The position numbers were made by a program, and so were the translations under genes. Of a stretch of DNA of 64,000 bases, positions 50,127-59,257 are shown piece after piece. Position 1 is the stretch's first letter, and each line of letters begins with the position of its first letter. Below the pieces are notes generated by a model. That model saw only the letters and a list, made by a program, of their open reading frames with translations, had not been told where the DNA came from and searched no databases. This stretch comes from Gleimia hominis (GTDB taxonomy: Bacteria; Actinomycetota; Actinomycetes; Actinomycetales; Actinomycetaceae): contig NZ_JASXSX010000001.1 in NCBI RefSeq assembly GCF_032085515.1, positions 1,426,001 to 1,490,000 on the forward strand, written 5' to 3'.

Positions 50127-52454
50127 TTAGAACAGTTGCGCGGGGTTCACGTGGACGTTCACAACACTGGCTCCGCGGGTAGAACGCGCCACCAGCTGAG
50201 CGCGAAGCACATCAATCAGTTCCTGCGCCCCATCCCAGTGGGCGCGCAGCAGGGCCCGCGCCGGCTTTGTGCCATACGCCTTCGGGGTGTCCCGGCCCGT
50301 GAGCTTCGCGGTACCCAAATATTCACACCGGGCTGGCAGTTCAACCGCGGCAACTACTTCGTCAACTGCCTGCGACGGCCCGTCCACCGCCACTATACAG
50401 CGCGCCGGGTAGAACTCTAGGGCTTCACGCTCATCCAGCAGGAGCGCTGCGTACCCAACCGGGTCGCGGCGGATCAGTGCCTGCGCCAACCGCGTGTCAT
50501 CCACCCCCACCACGAGCATCCGCCCCGTTGGCCGCACTAGCGCCAGTACATTCATCCACCGGCGCATCGCCTCTTCTGGTGCCCACAGTTCCGGCCGTCC
50601 CACCACCGCGTTTGCATCCAGTACCACGGCGGCTGCGTACCCATCTTCCGCTAGCGGTTCCTTCCCCGGCGTGGCGACCACGAGCGTGGATCCACTCACC
50701 TGCCCTTCGATTTCATGATCCGCATCCGAAGCTCGAACCGCGATCCCTTGGAATGCCCGCCCCAGGTCTGCTGCGGTACGCGACGAACCTAACCGCACGG
50801 TCCTCCACGCCCGCCCTTTGCATTCATGGCACCGCCAATTAACCTGAGGCCGGGAGCACCAGTTACAGTACAGGTCTGCCCGCGCACCGGCTCGCAACGG
50901 GCCGTGGCACACGCTGCACTGCGCGCCCGCCCCGCAGCGACTGCAGGCAATCACGGACGACCACCCGCGGCGGGGCACGTGAATAAGCACCGGACCATCG
51001 CTAATTGCTTCCCGCACGCGTCGCTGCACCAGAGGCGGAATCTGCGAGTAACCCGCAGCTCCCTCCCGCTCGCGGTCAAACTGGTCCGGTACCTCAACAG
51101 TTGCGGATTCGCTGCGTCGCTGCTGCGGGCTGGTTGACAGTATCGGTGCGTTCCCCGCCCGCGCCCACCGCATTGCCGCCACCGACATGGTCATGCCCGC
51201 GCTAACTACGGACACGGCCTCGTGTTCGGCGCGGAAAATCGCCAGGTCTAACGCGTTCATGTACGGGTTTTGCGGGTCCGTCATCCGGTCGTCACCGGCA
51301 TCCATCACGAGGATCAGCCCCAAGTTCGCAAGCGGCGCATACACACTTGAGCGCGTCCCACACACCACATCCACGTTTCCGGCCCGCACGTTTAGAAACT
51401 GCGTGTACTTAACTCGCTGTGAATCCTGCGCAGTTTGCACCATGCACGACAGTTCCGTGCCGTGCAACAGCTCTTGCATCATCCGCACTTCCCGCTGCGT
51501 TGGGGCAACCACAATCGAGTTCCGCCCCGATTCCTTCACCGCCTGTAAAAGTTCTACAATCGGGTGCGCAGGCGCCACTTGTGAGTTTGCCGCGTTCGCA
51601 ACACCTTTTTCTGCTACGTCGGCTTGTTGCGCTGTGTCCCTAGCCTTGTCGGCCTTGTGCTCAACGTTCTTTGCTGCCGCCCCAGCCTGCTTTGTCACAT
51701 TCGGTTCGACCGTTTCCGCTTTGGGTGCACTAGGCGTTGGAATGCCAAGCTTAGAAGCCGTTCGATTCGAATCGGCCGGCTTGGAATCACTCGACCTGGG
51801 CCCTCGTGGTCCAGGTGGGAAAACCCCGGCGGTAAACACCCAGTTCGCGTTCGGTGACTGCCCGTTGCGAATCCGGTTCAATAGCGCCGCCCCACCCGGA
51901 TATTCCCGCCACGCACTTCCCTGCGGCAACTGTGTTGCGCTACTAATCGCCCGGGTTTCTTCGCGCATCGTTTTTTCCGGCATCGCTTTTTCCGCTTGAG
52001 GCTGGAGCGACTCCACTTGTTCCCTACCACTCGATGGAGTCAGTGCAGCCGCTTGCGACTCGTGGGTACGCATCCAATCTTTTTCCGCCGGACCACTGCG
52101 CTTAGGCACGATTGATTGAATGATCCGCGTTGTGTTCGCACAGCCCCGGCGGGCAACTGTTTGCGCGAACGCGTACATAGTAGGGGTGAGCAACTGCAGG
52201 GGGGACACCACCTTGTTGACAGCTTGGAGTTTTCCAGAAAAGTCTGAGGTTTCAGCTGTTTCCACGACCCAGCCTTCACGCCAACTGCCTGCAAACCGTA
52301 CCCGCACCCTCATGCCCACTTCAACAGTGAGCCCAGCGGGAATCTCGTAATCAAACGGGCGATCCAGATGCGGCACAGAGGTTTCCACGAGCACGCGTGC
52401 GACGTGACGTGAATCGTCGACCTCAAATAGCCCCTCAGTTGCCTCCATACTCAT
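50127..52454 (-). CDS. priA: Primosomal protein N' (PriA), helicase-deficient actinobacterial form
   Basis: 775 residues. The N-terminal DNA-binding domain (HLDRPFDYEIPAGLTVEVG, RVRVRFAGSWREGWVVE) and the zinc-binding cysteines (CSRCGAGAQCSVCHGPL and CNWCSRPQVNWRCHEC) fit PriA. The Walker A site is lost (IVVAPTQREVRMM replaces GxTGSGKT) and the DEAH box reads MDAGDD, so no helicase action is expected, as in other actinobacterial PriA-like proteins. About 170 residues (~120-290) form a low-complexity insertion rich in Ala, Lys, Pro and Ser. Likely a replication-restart scaffold. Follows metK after a 65-base gap. Confidence 0.88.
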   Translation of the reverse strand: MSMEATEGLFEVDDSRHVARVLVETSVPHLDRPFDYEIPAGLTVEVGMRVRVRFAGSWREGWVVETAETSDFSGKLQAVNKVVSPLQLLTPTMYAFAQTVARRGCANTTRIIQSIVPKRSGPAEKDWMRTHESQAAALTPSSGREQVESLQPQAEKAMPEKTMREETRAISSATQLPQGSAWREYPGGAALLNRIRNGQSPNANWVFTAGVFPPGPRGPRSSDSKPADSNRTASKLGIPTPSAPKAETVEPNVTKQAGAAAKNVEHKADKARDTAQQADVAEKGVANAANSQVAPAHPIVELLQAVKESGRNSIVVAPTQREVRMMQELLHGTELSCMVQTAQDSQRVKYTQFLNVRAGNVDVVCGTRSSVYAPLANLGLILVMDAGDDRMTDPQNPYMNALDLAIFRAEHEAVSVVSAGMTMSVAAMRWARAGNAPILSTSPQQRRSESATVEVPDQFDREREGAAGYSQIPPLVQRRVREAISDGPVLIHVPRRGWSSVIACSRCGAGAQCSVCHGPLRAGARADLYCNWCSRPQVNWRCHECKGRAWRTVRLGSSRTAADLGRAFQGIAVRASDADHEIEGQVSGSTLVVATPGKEPLAEDGYAAAVVLDANAVVGRPELWAPEEAMRRWMNVLALVRPTGRMLVVGVDDTRLAQALIRRDPVGYAALLLDEREALEFYPARCIVAVDGPSQAVDEVVAAVELPARCEYLGTAKLTGRDTPKAYGTKPARALLRAHWDGAQELIDVLRAQLVARSTRGASVVNVHVNPAQLF

Positions 52455-52519
52455 ATGAAACCACGTGGCACCCAGATTTTCGTTGCAAACGACTTGAATG
52501 CAAATAAGCTAATTGCAAG

Positions 52520-53710
52520 CTATTTAATTGCCTCGCGCAAAGCATCCGCTCGCTCCGTGGTCTCCCAACTGAAACCGTCGCGACCAAAATGCCCGTACGC
52601 CGCGGTGGGTTCAAACACGGGTTTCGATAACGCGAGAGCGGTAGTTATCGCCGCTGGACGCAAATCGAAGACCTCCAAGATGGCGGCGATGATCTTCGCT
52701 TCGGGCACTGCTGCGGTGCCGAACGTGTCTATCCACAAGCCCACGGGTTCAGCCCGCCCAATAGCATATGACACCTGGAGTTCACAGCGTTTAGCTAAAC
52801 CAGCCGCAACCACGGTTTTCGCGATCCACCGCATGGCATAAGAGGCAGAGCGATCCACCTTCGACGCGTCTTTACCAGAAAACGCGCCGCCGCCGTGGCG
52901 GGCGAAACCACCGTACGTGTCGACAATTATTTTCCGCCCCGTCAGCCCTGTGTCTGCCGCTGGCCCGCCCGCAACGAACCGACCGGAAGGGTTAATCAGC
53001 AATCGGGTTCCCGACACGTCTAAAAGCTCGGAACAGCGGCGCACGATCGGGTCAACCACCAGGGTCCGCACCGCGTCCCGCACCTGGGTAAGAGACATTG
53101 ACTCATCGTGCTGCGTGGACACCACCACGGTGTCTAACGCAACCGGGTTGCCGCCCTCAAACTGCACACTTACCTGCGTCTTCCCATCGGGACGTAACTG
53201 CGGTACTTGCGCACGCGCGGCCTCTAACTGGTGGGCCAACCGGTGCGCCAACGCAATCGGAACCGGCATAAACGCGGGCGTGTCCGCACACGCGTAGCCA
53301 AACATTATCCCCTGGTCACCAGCCCCCTGCTGCGACAATGCGTCCTGCACGCCACCTTCGCGGGCCTCCAGGGACGTGTCCACGGATTGGGCGATGTCCG
53401 CAGACTGCTCCCCCACCTGCACGTCCACGTCGACCGTGTCCGCAGCAAACCCCAACGCCGGGTCCGTGTAGCCAATGCGTCGCAGTGTACGCCGCACAAT
53501 CTGCGGGTAGTCGAGCGTTCCCCCGCAGGTAACCTCCCCGGCCAGCACCACGCGATCGCGCGTCGCCAGTGCCTCCACCGCAACGCGGGCGCTCGGATCT
53601 AGGCGCAGGGCCTCATCTAAAACCGCATCTGAAATCTGATCGCACACCTTATCGGGGTGCCCCGCAGTTACCGATTCTGAGGTGAATAGGTGTCCACTTT
53701 GAGTATTCAC
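52520..53710 (-). CDS. metK: S-adenosylmethionine synthetase
   Basis: 396 residues. It makes SAM from ATP and methionine. LFTSESVTAGHPDKVCDQIS with the catalytic His and Mg-binding region, GAGDQGIMFGYACADT, NPSGRFVAGGPAADTGLTGR, IIVDTYGGFARHGGGAFSGKD and SKVDRSASYAMRW are hallmarks. The GTG start overlaps the coaBC stop by four bases. The coaBC-metK-priA order is common in actinobacteria. No SAM riboswitch is present. Confidence 0.97.
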   Translation of the reverse strand: MNTQSGHLFTSESVTAGHPDKVCDQISDAVLDEALRLDPSARVAVEALATRDRVVLAGEVTCGGTLDYPQIVRRTLRRIGYTDPALGFAADTVDVDVQVGEQSADIAQSVDTSLEAREGGVQDALSQQGAGDQGIMFGYACADTPAFMPVPIALAHRLAHQLEAARAQVPQLRPDGKTQVSVQFEGGNPVALDTVVVSTQHDESMSLTQVRDAVRTLVVDPIVRRCSELLDVSGTRLLINPSGRFVAGGPAADTGLTGRKIIVDTYGGFARHGGGAFSGKDASKVDRSASYAMRWIAKTVVAAGLAKRCELQVSYAIGRAEPVGLWIDTFGTAAVPEAKIIAAILEVFDLRPAAITTALALSKPVFEPTAAYGHFGRDGFSWETTERADALREAIK

Positions 53711-54915
53711 TCGGTATGCTTCCGTCCTCTTAGATCCTCTACCGCGTCAATTATGAACGCGGCAATCTCTTCTTTACTGCCTCGCTTGCTGCCAACCAGC
53801 TTGCCGTCGCGATCCACCACAGTCACGTCATTGTCACTGCGGCCGAACGCCCGTCCGTGCCCCACCGGGTTAATAGCTAGCAGAGACGCTCCCTTGCGGC
53901 GCGCCTTTTCTTTCCCAAAGTTCAAGACGGTTTCTGGATCCCCCGTCTCAGCTGCGAACCCGACGGTCAGCAGATGTGGGAACCTTTGTGTAACCGTGGC
54001 TAAAATATCGGGGTTTTGCTGTAGGTTTAGCGTCAGTCCATCACCCGCATGCTTTTTCAGTTTCTGTTCGCTGGCGTTCGCCACCCGGTAGTCCGCAACT
54101 GCTGCGACAAAAAACGCTATGTCGCTCGTCTCTGCCCGTTTGAGCGCTTGCGCGTACATCAACTGCGCGGTGGGGGTTTCTACCACGTACACGCCGGTGG
54201 GAAGCAAGTGTTTTTCAATATTCGCGGCCAGCAGCGTTACGTGGGCACCGCGGCGCTGTAGCTCTCTGGCAATCGCAATTCCCTGTTTTCCAGAAGAGTG
54301 ATTACCGATATAACGCACCGGATCGATTGGTTCACGCGTCCCCCCGGCAGTAACGAGTGCCCGCATTCCACTCAGGCTCTGTGGCCGCGCAGCAGTCTGG
54401 CTAGACAGCACGTGGGCTGCGATTTGCTGCGGGTCCGGCAGGCGCCCCGCGCCCGTGTCCCCAGAGCTCAACGGCCCGTCGTCTGGATCAATAACTTCCA
54501 CTCCGCGGCCACGCAGCACCGCAACATTTTCCTGGGTTGCAGCATTGCGCCACATATTAGTGTGCATTGCCGGAGCCAACACCACTCGCACGTCGGCGGC
54601 GAGCACAGTAGCGGTGAGAAGATCGTCCGCTACTCCCATCCGGAACTTCGCCAATAGATCCGCGGTCGCCGGGGCTACCACTATTGCATCTGCCCACCGG
54701 GCAAGTTCAACGTGGCCAACGCCCGCCTCCGCTTCAAAAACATCCGTGTGAACCGCGTTCCCAGACAAAGCGCGCCACGTTGCGGCGCCCACGAACTCTA
54801 AACTCGCGGGCGTTGGCACCACGTGCACTTCGTGGCCCGCTTGCGTAAAGGCCCGTACTAGCGCGGTGATCTTGTAAGCTGCGATCCCAGCGCCAACCCC
54901 GACAACAATATTCAC
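53707..54915 (-). CDS. coaBC: Bifunctional phosphopantothenoylcysteine decarboxylase / phosphopantothenate-cysteine ligase
   Basis: 402 residues. Residues ~1-180 are the FMN-dependent decarboxylase CoaC (GAGIAAYKITALVRAFTQAG, MHTNMWRNAATQENVAVLRG with the catalytic His). Residues ~190-400 are the ligase CoaB (ALVTAGGTREPIDPVRYIGN, SSGKQGIAIARELQRRGA, VGFAAETGD). It performs two steps from phosphopantothenate to phosphopantetheine in CoA synthesis. The GTG start follows rpoZ after 18 bases, without a strong ribosome site. Confidence 0.95.
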   Translation of the reverse strand: MNIVVGVGAGIAAYKITALVRAFTQAGHEVHVVPTPASLEFVGAATWRALSGNAVHTDVFEAEAGVGHVELARWADAIVVAPATADLLAKFRMGVADDLLTATVLAADVRVVLAPAMHTNMWRNAATQENVAVLRGRGVEVIDPDDGPLSSGDTGAGRLPDPQQIAAHVLSSQTAARPQSLSGMRALVTAGGTREPIDPVRYIGNHSSGKQGIAIARELQRRGAHVTLLAANIEKHLLPTGVYVVETPTAQLMYAQALKRAETSDIAFFVAAVADYRVANASEQKLKKHAGDGLTLNLQQNPDILATVTQRFPHLLTVGFAAETGDPETVLNFGKEKARRKGASLLAINPVGHGRAFGRSDNDVTVVDRDGKLVGSKRGSKEEIAAFIIDAVEDLRGRKHTE

Positions 54916-54933
54916 GGCCGCGTGTTTTCTGCG

Positions 54934-55212
54934 CTACTTGGTCTCGACGTTCTCTGGATTCTGTTCGAGCATGAGCATGTCCTGCGAGATTTCGCGCAGT
55001 GCAATCGAGAGAGGCTTTTCATCTTGCTCCACCGGAACTACCGGGCCAACAAACTGAACCATATTAGATTCCAGCTGCAGGTTATAGGAGTTGATCTGCC
55101 GTGCGCGACGCGCCGCGAACACTACGAGCGCGTATTTTGAATCAACTTTCTCCATCAAGTCATCAATAGGAGGGTTCGTGATTCCTTCTGGGTGGGCAAC
55201 AATTCCCGACAT
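54934..55212 (-). CDS. rpoZ: RNA polymerase omega subunit
   Basis: 92 residues. GITNPPIDDLMEKVDSKYAL and VVFAARRARQINSYNLQLE are the conserved omega N-terminal helices that clamp the beta-prime subunit; VGPVVPVEQDEKPLSIALRE and the late EISQDM follow the actinobacterial form. AGAGGA lies just before the ATG. It lies between gmk and coaBC, its standard place. Confidence 0.94.
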   Translation of the reverse strand: MSGIVAHPEGITNPPIDDLMEKVDSKYALVVFAARRARQINSYNLQLESNMVQFVGPVVPVEQDEKPLSIALREISQDMLMLEQNPENVETK

Positions 55213-55270
55213 TAGTCCTCTTTCAACCTAAACGTACAGATTTCGACTTAAACGTACAAACACGCCAATA

Positions 55271-55867
55271 CTACGTCAGACCCATGACGCTCGCCAAGGC
55301 CTGCGCTGTGTCTTCAACCTCGTCATTAACTAAAACGTGGTCGAACTCATCTTTCGCTGCCATTTCAATGCGCGCGGTTTCTAAGCGCGTGCGCATCTGC
55401 TCTTCCGATTCTGAGCCGCGGCCACGCAAACGCGCCACCAGTTCATCCCACGAAGGCGGGGCAATAAACACGAACTGCGCGCCCGGCATCTGCGTGCGCA
55501 CCTGGCGCGCACCCTCCAAGTCAATCTCGAGTAGGGCGGGCCGACCCTGCCGTAAGGCCTGCTCAATTGGGCCGCGGAGCGTACCGTACTTGTGCTTGCG
55601 GTGCACCGTCGCCCACTCTAGAAAATCTCCCCGCTCAATCCGGCGGTCGAAGTCGTCGCGGGTGATGAAGTGGTATGACCGTCCGTCTACTTCACCTACG
55701 CGCGGGCTGCGGGTGGTGGCGGAAATCGATAAATACACCTGCGGGTAGTGCTCAACCAGGTACTTAACTACCGTTCCTTTGCCCACGGCGGTGGGCCCAG
55801 CTACGACTGTTAGTGCGGGGCGGTTCCCATCGCGCTCGGTTGTGTTTTGTGTTGATGCATCAGCCAT
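55271..55867 (-). CDS. gmk: Guanylate kinase
   Basis: 198 residues. P-loop VVAGPTAVGKGTVVKYL, the GMP-binding SISATTRSPRVGEVDGRSYH, and the lid region LLEIDLEGARQVRTQMPGA identify it; it phosphorylates GMP to GDP. The P-loop reads GPTAVGKGT rather than the usual GPSGVGKGT. No Shine-Dalgarno precedes the ATG; CACAAT nearby on the minus strand could be a -10 box of a short-leader transcript. It lies between mihF and rpoZ. Confidence 0.94.
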   Translation of the reverse strand: MADASTQNTTERDGNRPALTVVAGPTAVGKGTVVKYLVEHYPQVYLSISATTRSPRVGEVDGRSYHFITRDDFDRRIERGDFLEWATVHRKHKYGTLRGPIEQALRQGRPALLEIDLEGARQVRTQMPGAQFVFIAPPSWDELVARLRGRGSESEEQMRTRLETARIEMAAKDEFDHVLVNDEVEDTAQALASVMGLT

Positions 55868-55959
55868 AGCGCAATTGTGTCACGTGCCGGGTGTATGTCC
55901 ACCCGGCACGTCCGAATCCCAGCGGTTTATAACGCCCGTCACCAGGGCGGTCAGTTTGT

Positions 55960-56271
55960 TTAGTGGAACCTTTCGATGAGGGCGTTGCGTTGCAGCGCTC
56001 CGAGCCCGCGCACGCGCCGGGAACGGGCGATCCCAATGCTGTCCAAAATATTCTCAGCGGTTATCGCTCCCACGCGTGGCATGGCCTCTAACAGGGCGGT
56101 TACTTTCATTTTCGCAACTGCCTCATCGGTTTCAGCGAGTTCGAACACTTCTGCTAAAGTCATGGTTCTCGCTTTCAAAGCAGCCTTAACTTCAGCGCGT
56201 CGCCGCCGTGCTACCGTAGCTTTCTGAAGAGCGGCTCGGCGCTGCTCGTCAGTTAGTTTCGGAAGTGCCAT
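55960..56271 (-). CDS. mihF: Integration host factor, actinobacterial type
   Basis: 103 residues. LTDEQRRAALQKATVARRRR and a helix-two-turn-helix region with LLEAMPRVGAITAENILDSI then GIARSRRVRGLG define mIHF (sIHF), a nucleoid protein restricted to actinobacteria and unrelated to enterobacterial IHF. GGGAGG lies before the ATG. Its position just upstream of gmk is conserved in the phylum. The 125 bases between nusB and mihF hold no gene. Confidence 0.95.
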   Translation of the reverse strand: MALPKLTDEQRRAALQKATVARRRRAEVKAALKARTMTLAEVFELAETDEAVAKMKVTALLEAMPRVGAITAENILDSIGIARSRRVRGLGALQRNALIERFH

Positions 56272-56396
56272 CTTTTTGCCTCCCTAGATGGTGATATTCC
56301 CCCTATAGTGAAAACTATATGTCAACCTGGGAACTTTTGGGAGATAAAACGGCGGCTACTTCTACGATAGCGCCGGACAACCGTTGACGGCGTTAA

Positions 56397-57014
56397 CTAC
56401 CAGCGCCACTCGGACCCTGAAGATTCTCTATCCGAGTCGAAGTCTTCTCCGAAGTCCGCAGTGTCACCATGCACAGCATCTTCCCCACCACGAACAGGTT
56501 CTTCCTCACGCGGATGCGCGGCTTCGCTCGGCGCGTCAAAGGCCGCTGCTAGCGCAGCATCGGCCTGCAACGCCTCGGCTGCATTCTTCCGAATCGCATC
56601 CAGCATGGCGTTAACCACGCTCGGTGATTCCTCCGTCGACACCTCTTTAACGATCGTCACCGCCTCATCGATCGCGGTGACGTCTGGCACCTCATCATTC
56701 CACAGGATTTCCCACGCGCCCACGCGCAGTACCGCCCGGTCCACACTCGGTAGGCGGTCGAACGGACGCGAAGTAGAGTACTGCGCTAACAGATCCTCAA
56801 TTGTCCCGAGGTGGTCAGCGACCCCCTCAACAATTTCAATCGCGTACTCGGGTAGTGGACTCTGCGCTGCGGTGACGCGCCGGCGCTGCTGCAATAGGTC
56901 ACGAATCGCACCGGGCGTGCCCAAGTCCCGCTGCTCGGCTTCAAACAGCGTGTCAACTGCGCGTTTGCGCGCCCGCGTACGAGACGTGAACCGTGATTTA
57001 GTTTTCGAAGACAT
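56397..57014 (-). CDS. nusB: Transcription antitermination protein NusB with C-terminal tail
   Basis: 205 residues. The NusB helical domain covers ~10-150 (RARKRAVDTLFEAEQRD, LPSVDRAVLRVGAWEILWN, AIDEAVTIVKEVSTEESPSV, VNAMLDAIRKNA). It helps RNA polymerase through rRNA operons. An acidic tail of ~50 residues (REEEPVRGGEDAVHGDTADF and onward) follows, of no known role. It starts one base after the efp stop. Confidence 0.93.
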   Translation of the reverse strand: MSSKTKSRFTSRTRARKRAVDTLFEAEQRDLGTPGAIRDLLQQRRRVTAAQSPLPEYAIEIVEGVADHLGTIEDLLAQYSTSRPFDRLPSVDRAVLRVGAWEILWNDEVPDVTAIDEAVTIVKEVSTEESPSVVNAMLDAIRKNAAEALQADAALAAAFDAPSEAAHPREEEPVRGGEDAVHGDTADFGEDFDSDRESSGSEWRW

Positions 57015-57015
57015 A

Positions 57016-57579
57016 CTAGGCGTTTACACGTCCCGCGTACTCACCCGTGCGGGTGTCAACCTTGATGCGCGCACCCTCATCCAAGAACAAAGGCACCTGG
57101 ATTTCGTACCCGGTTTCGAGCGTGGCCGGTTTCGTTCCCGCGTTGGAACGATCCCCCTGCAAGCCCGGTTCCGTGTATGAAATTGTCAGCTCCACCGTCG
57201 GGGGCAGTTCAATGTACAGCACGGAGCCTTCGTACATCGAAACGATTGCCGACTGGTTCTCGACCATGTAGTTCTTCAAATCCCCCACCGTGTCCCCGGT
57301 CACGAGGATCTGATCGTAGGTAGCTGCGTCCATGAACACGTAGTCGTCCCCATCTTGGTACAGGTACGTCATGTCGCGCCGGTCGACGGTTGCGGTTTCT
57401 ACCTTCACGCCCGCATTGAAAGTTTTATCGATCGTCTTTCCCGACAGCACGTTCTTAATCTTCGTGCGCACGAACGCCGGGCCTTTACCGGGTTTAACGT
57501 GTTGGAACTCCACCACGGACCAGAGTTGGTTATCAATCTTCAACACCATGCCGTTTTTGAGGTCGTTTGTGGTTGCCAC
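57016..57579 (-). CDS. efp: Translation elongation factor P
   Basis: 187 residues in three domains. TTNDLKNGMVLKIDNQLWSV and the tip loop KPGKGPAFVR, with the Lys that reaches the peptidyl-transferase centre, identify it; the C-terminal VPLFLDEGARIKVDTRTGEY is conserved. It relieves ribosome stalling at polyproline. The GTG start has GGAAGGG upstream. It sits between the AroK-like gene and nusB. Confidence 0.97.
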   Translation of the reverse strand: MATTNDLKNGMVLKIDNQLWSVVEFQHVKPGKGPAFVRTKIKNVLSGKTIDKTFNAGVKVETATVDRRDMTYLYQDGDDYVFMDAATYDQILVTGDTVGDLKNYMVENQSAIVSMYEGSVLYIELPPTVELTISYTEPGLQGDRSNAGTKPATLETGYEIQVPLFLDEGARIKVDTRTGEYAGRVNA

Positions 57580-57618
57580 GCGTTTTCCCTTCCATTGAAA
57601 TGAAAATTATTGTTGATT

Positions 57619-58170
57619 TTAGGATACCGCGCGCCCTGGTATTAGCGCGAATACTCGCTCGGATACGCGCGTTACGCTCTGTCCCGTGGTATCCATTTTG
57701 TGCGTCACCAGCGGTTCGTACGCAGTTTCGTACTCTTTCATTAAGTTCGCGAACATGCGTCGGGTGGGTCCTAATCCAGCTGCCCGCGGAGCATTCAAAC
57801 CAGTGCGCCGAATTAGCTCCTCCAGCTGCGCGGTGAAACCTATGATCACTCCCCCGCGAGATTTAAGTTCCTCTAGGCGCGCCGCTACTTCCGGATTTAA
57901 TGGTGCCTGAGGGGGCAGCGCAACCACGCTGGGCTCCGCCAGTGCCTGCAGAGCCGCCTGCTTGATGAGCTGCTCGTACCGGGCTTCTCCCCGGTCAATG
58001 AGCACGTCGGACACCGCGGTTCCGGCGGCGTCACTTGCCCGCTGTTCAACCGACACTATGGATAGGTCCGGGTGGGTTCGCCCGAGTTCGCGTGCCACCT
58101 CCACCACTCCTGCACCTGCCACGCCCAGCAGGACCGCGCGGGGCTGGTTCGACTTTGCCGTGTCACTCAT
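57619..58170 (-). CDS. Shikimate-kinase-like pseudoenzyme
   Basis: 183 residues, the same length as AroK encoded 1.6 kb upstream and alignable along it. The P-loop is ruined (GVAGAGVVEVA, where AroK has GLPGSGKSSVG), the DLDEEV substrate motif reads VSVEQRASD, the GGG loop is replaced by ALPPQAP, while SDVLIDRGEARYEQLIK still matches the region around RGEDCFREVE. It should bind neither ATP nor shikimate normally. GGAGG lies before the ATG, which overlaps the aroB stop by eight bases, so it is probably made. It may regulate or scaffold aro enzymes, or simply be decaying. Confidence 0.65.
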   Translation of the reverse strand: MSDTAKSNQPRAVLLGVAGAGVVEVARELGRTHPDLSIVSVEQRASDAAGTAVSDVLIDRGEARYEQLIKQAALQALAEPSVVALPPQAPLNPEVAARLEELKSRGGVIIGFTAQLEELIRRTGLNAPRAAGLGPTRRMFANLMKEYETAYEPLVTHKMDTTGQSVTRVSERVFALIPGRAVS

Positions 58171-59218
58171 CGATTACCTCCATGTTCTTCGCTGCGCGCC
58201 GCAATACCTTTGTTTCGACGGGCACGACAGTTGGCTGCGCAGGCCCGGCGAGCAGTACCATCCGAATGTGCTCCGACCGCACTTTCTTGTCCCGCTGCAT
58301 TAGTTCCAAAACCGCGTCAAAGTTCGTTGTTTTCCAACCCGTTGGTAGGCCCTGGTTGCGTAAGGATTCGCGCTGAACCTCAAGCCACTGCGAAGAACCC
58401 AACCCCATTTCTTGGGCCACGTGGGCCGCGTAAACGCAACCAATGGACACGGCTTCCCCGTGGGCGATCGTAAAGTGCTCTAGTACTTCAATCGCATGTG
58501 CCAGGGTGTGTCCATAGTTTAAAATCTCGCGCTCTCCCGCTTCCTTTGGGTCCGCGCCAACTACCCTGGCTTTTACCGAAACAGATTTGGCGATCAACGA
58601 TTCCAAATGGGAATGCTTCGGGCTAATAATCTCCGCTGCATCATCCAAAATAGATGGATCGGCAATAAAGCCGCATTTAAGCACTTCCCCCATGCCTTCA
58701 ACCCAGTAGCGCCGCGGCAGGGTGGTCAGCAGATCCGTGTCCGCGACCACGCCGATCGGGCTGTGGAACGCGCCCGCCAGGTTCTTGCCCCGACTGGTGT
58801 TAATGCCCGTCTTGCCCCCTACCGCAGCATCCACCATGGCCAGCAGCGAAGTGGGCACGTGCAGGACATCGATACCGCGCAGCCACGTGGCAGCCACGAA
58901 ACCCGCCAGGTCGGTAACGGCGCCGCCGCCTACCGATACGATCAAGTCCTCCCGGCCTAGCTGCACCTCCGCAGCTCGGTCCCAGGCTTGTGCAAGTACC
59001 GCTGTGGTTTTCGCGGCCTCCCCGTCCGGTACCTCCAGGTAGTGCACGCGCATGCTCGGCTCCAGGTACCCCCCAACTCGCTGCGCGTACGCCCGCGTGG
59101 ACTTTGTGTGCATCACCAGGGCGCGGCCGCCACGCGCATACTCCGCCACGCAGCTCAAGGTACCGCTCCCCACTGACACGGAGTAGTCGCGTTCGCCGCG
59201 AACTCTTATCTGCTTCAT
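58163..59218 (-). CDS. aroB: 3-dehydroquinate synthase
   Basis: 351 residues. An NAD-dependent, metal-binding enzyme that cyclises DAHP, the second shikimate-pathway step. Seen: IVSVGGGAVTDLAGFVAATW, HVPTSLLAMVDAAVGGKTGI (Lys), GMGEVLKCGFIAD (Glu) and ILNYGHTLAHAIE with metal-binding His. GGGAG lies close before the ATG. It follows aroK after 39 bases. Confidence 0.96.
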   Translation of the reverse strand: MKQIRVRGERDYSVSVGSGTLSCVAEYARGGRALVMHTKSTRAYAQRVGGYLEPSMRVHYLEVPDGEAAKTTAVLAQAWDRAAEVQLGREDLIVSVGGGAVTDLAGFVAATWLRGIDVLHVPTSLLAMVDAAVGGKTGINTSRGKNLAGAFHSPIGVVADTDLLTTLPRRYWVEGMGEVLKCGFIADPSILDDAAEIISPKHSHLESLIAKSVSVKARVVGADPKEAGEREILNYGHTLAHAIEVLEHFTIAHGEAVSIGCVYAAHVAQEMGLGSSQWLEVQRESLRNQGLPTGWKTTNFDAVLELMQRDKKVRSEHIRMVLLAGPAQPTVVPVETKVLRRAAKNMEVIDE

Positions 59219-59257
59219 GCTCCCAGCCCTTCTGCAACCAGCTCGGCGCTCTGCCCG

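Noticed and set aside
50127..52454. priA as a pseudogene because helicase motifs are gone
   Set aside because: The frame is intact, zinc cysteines and the DNA-binding domain are kept, and loss of helicase motifs is the norm in actinobacterial PriA-like proteins.
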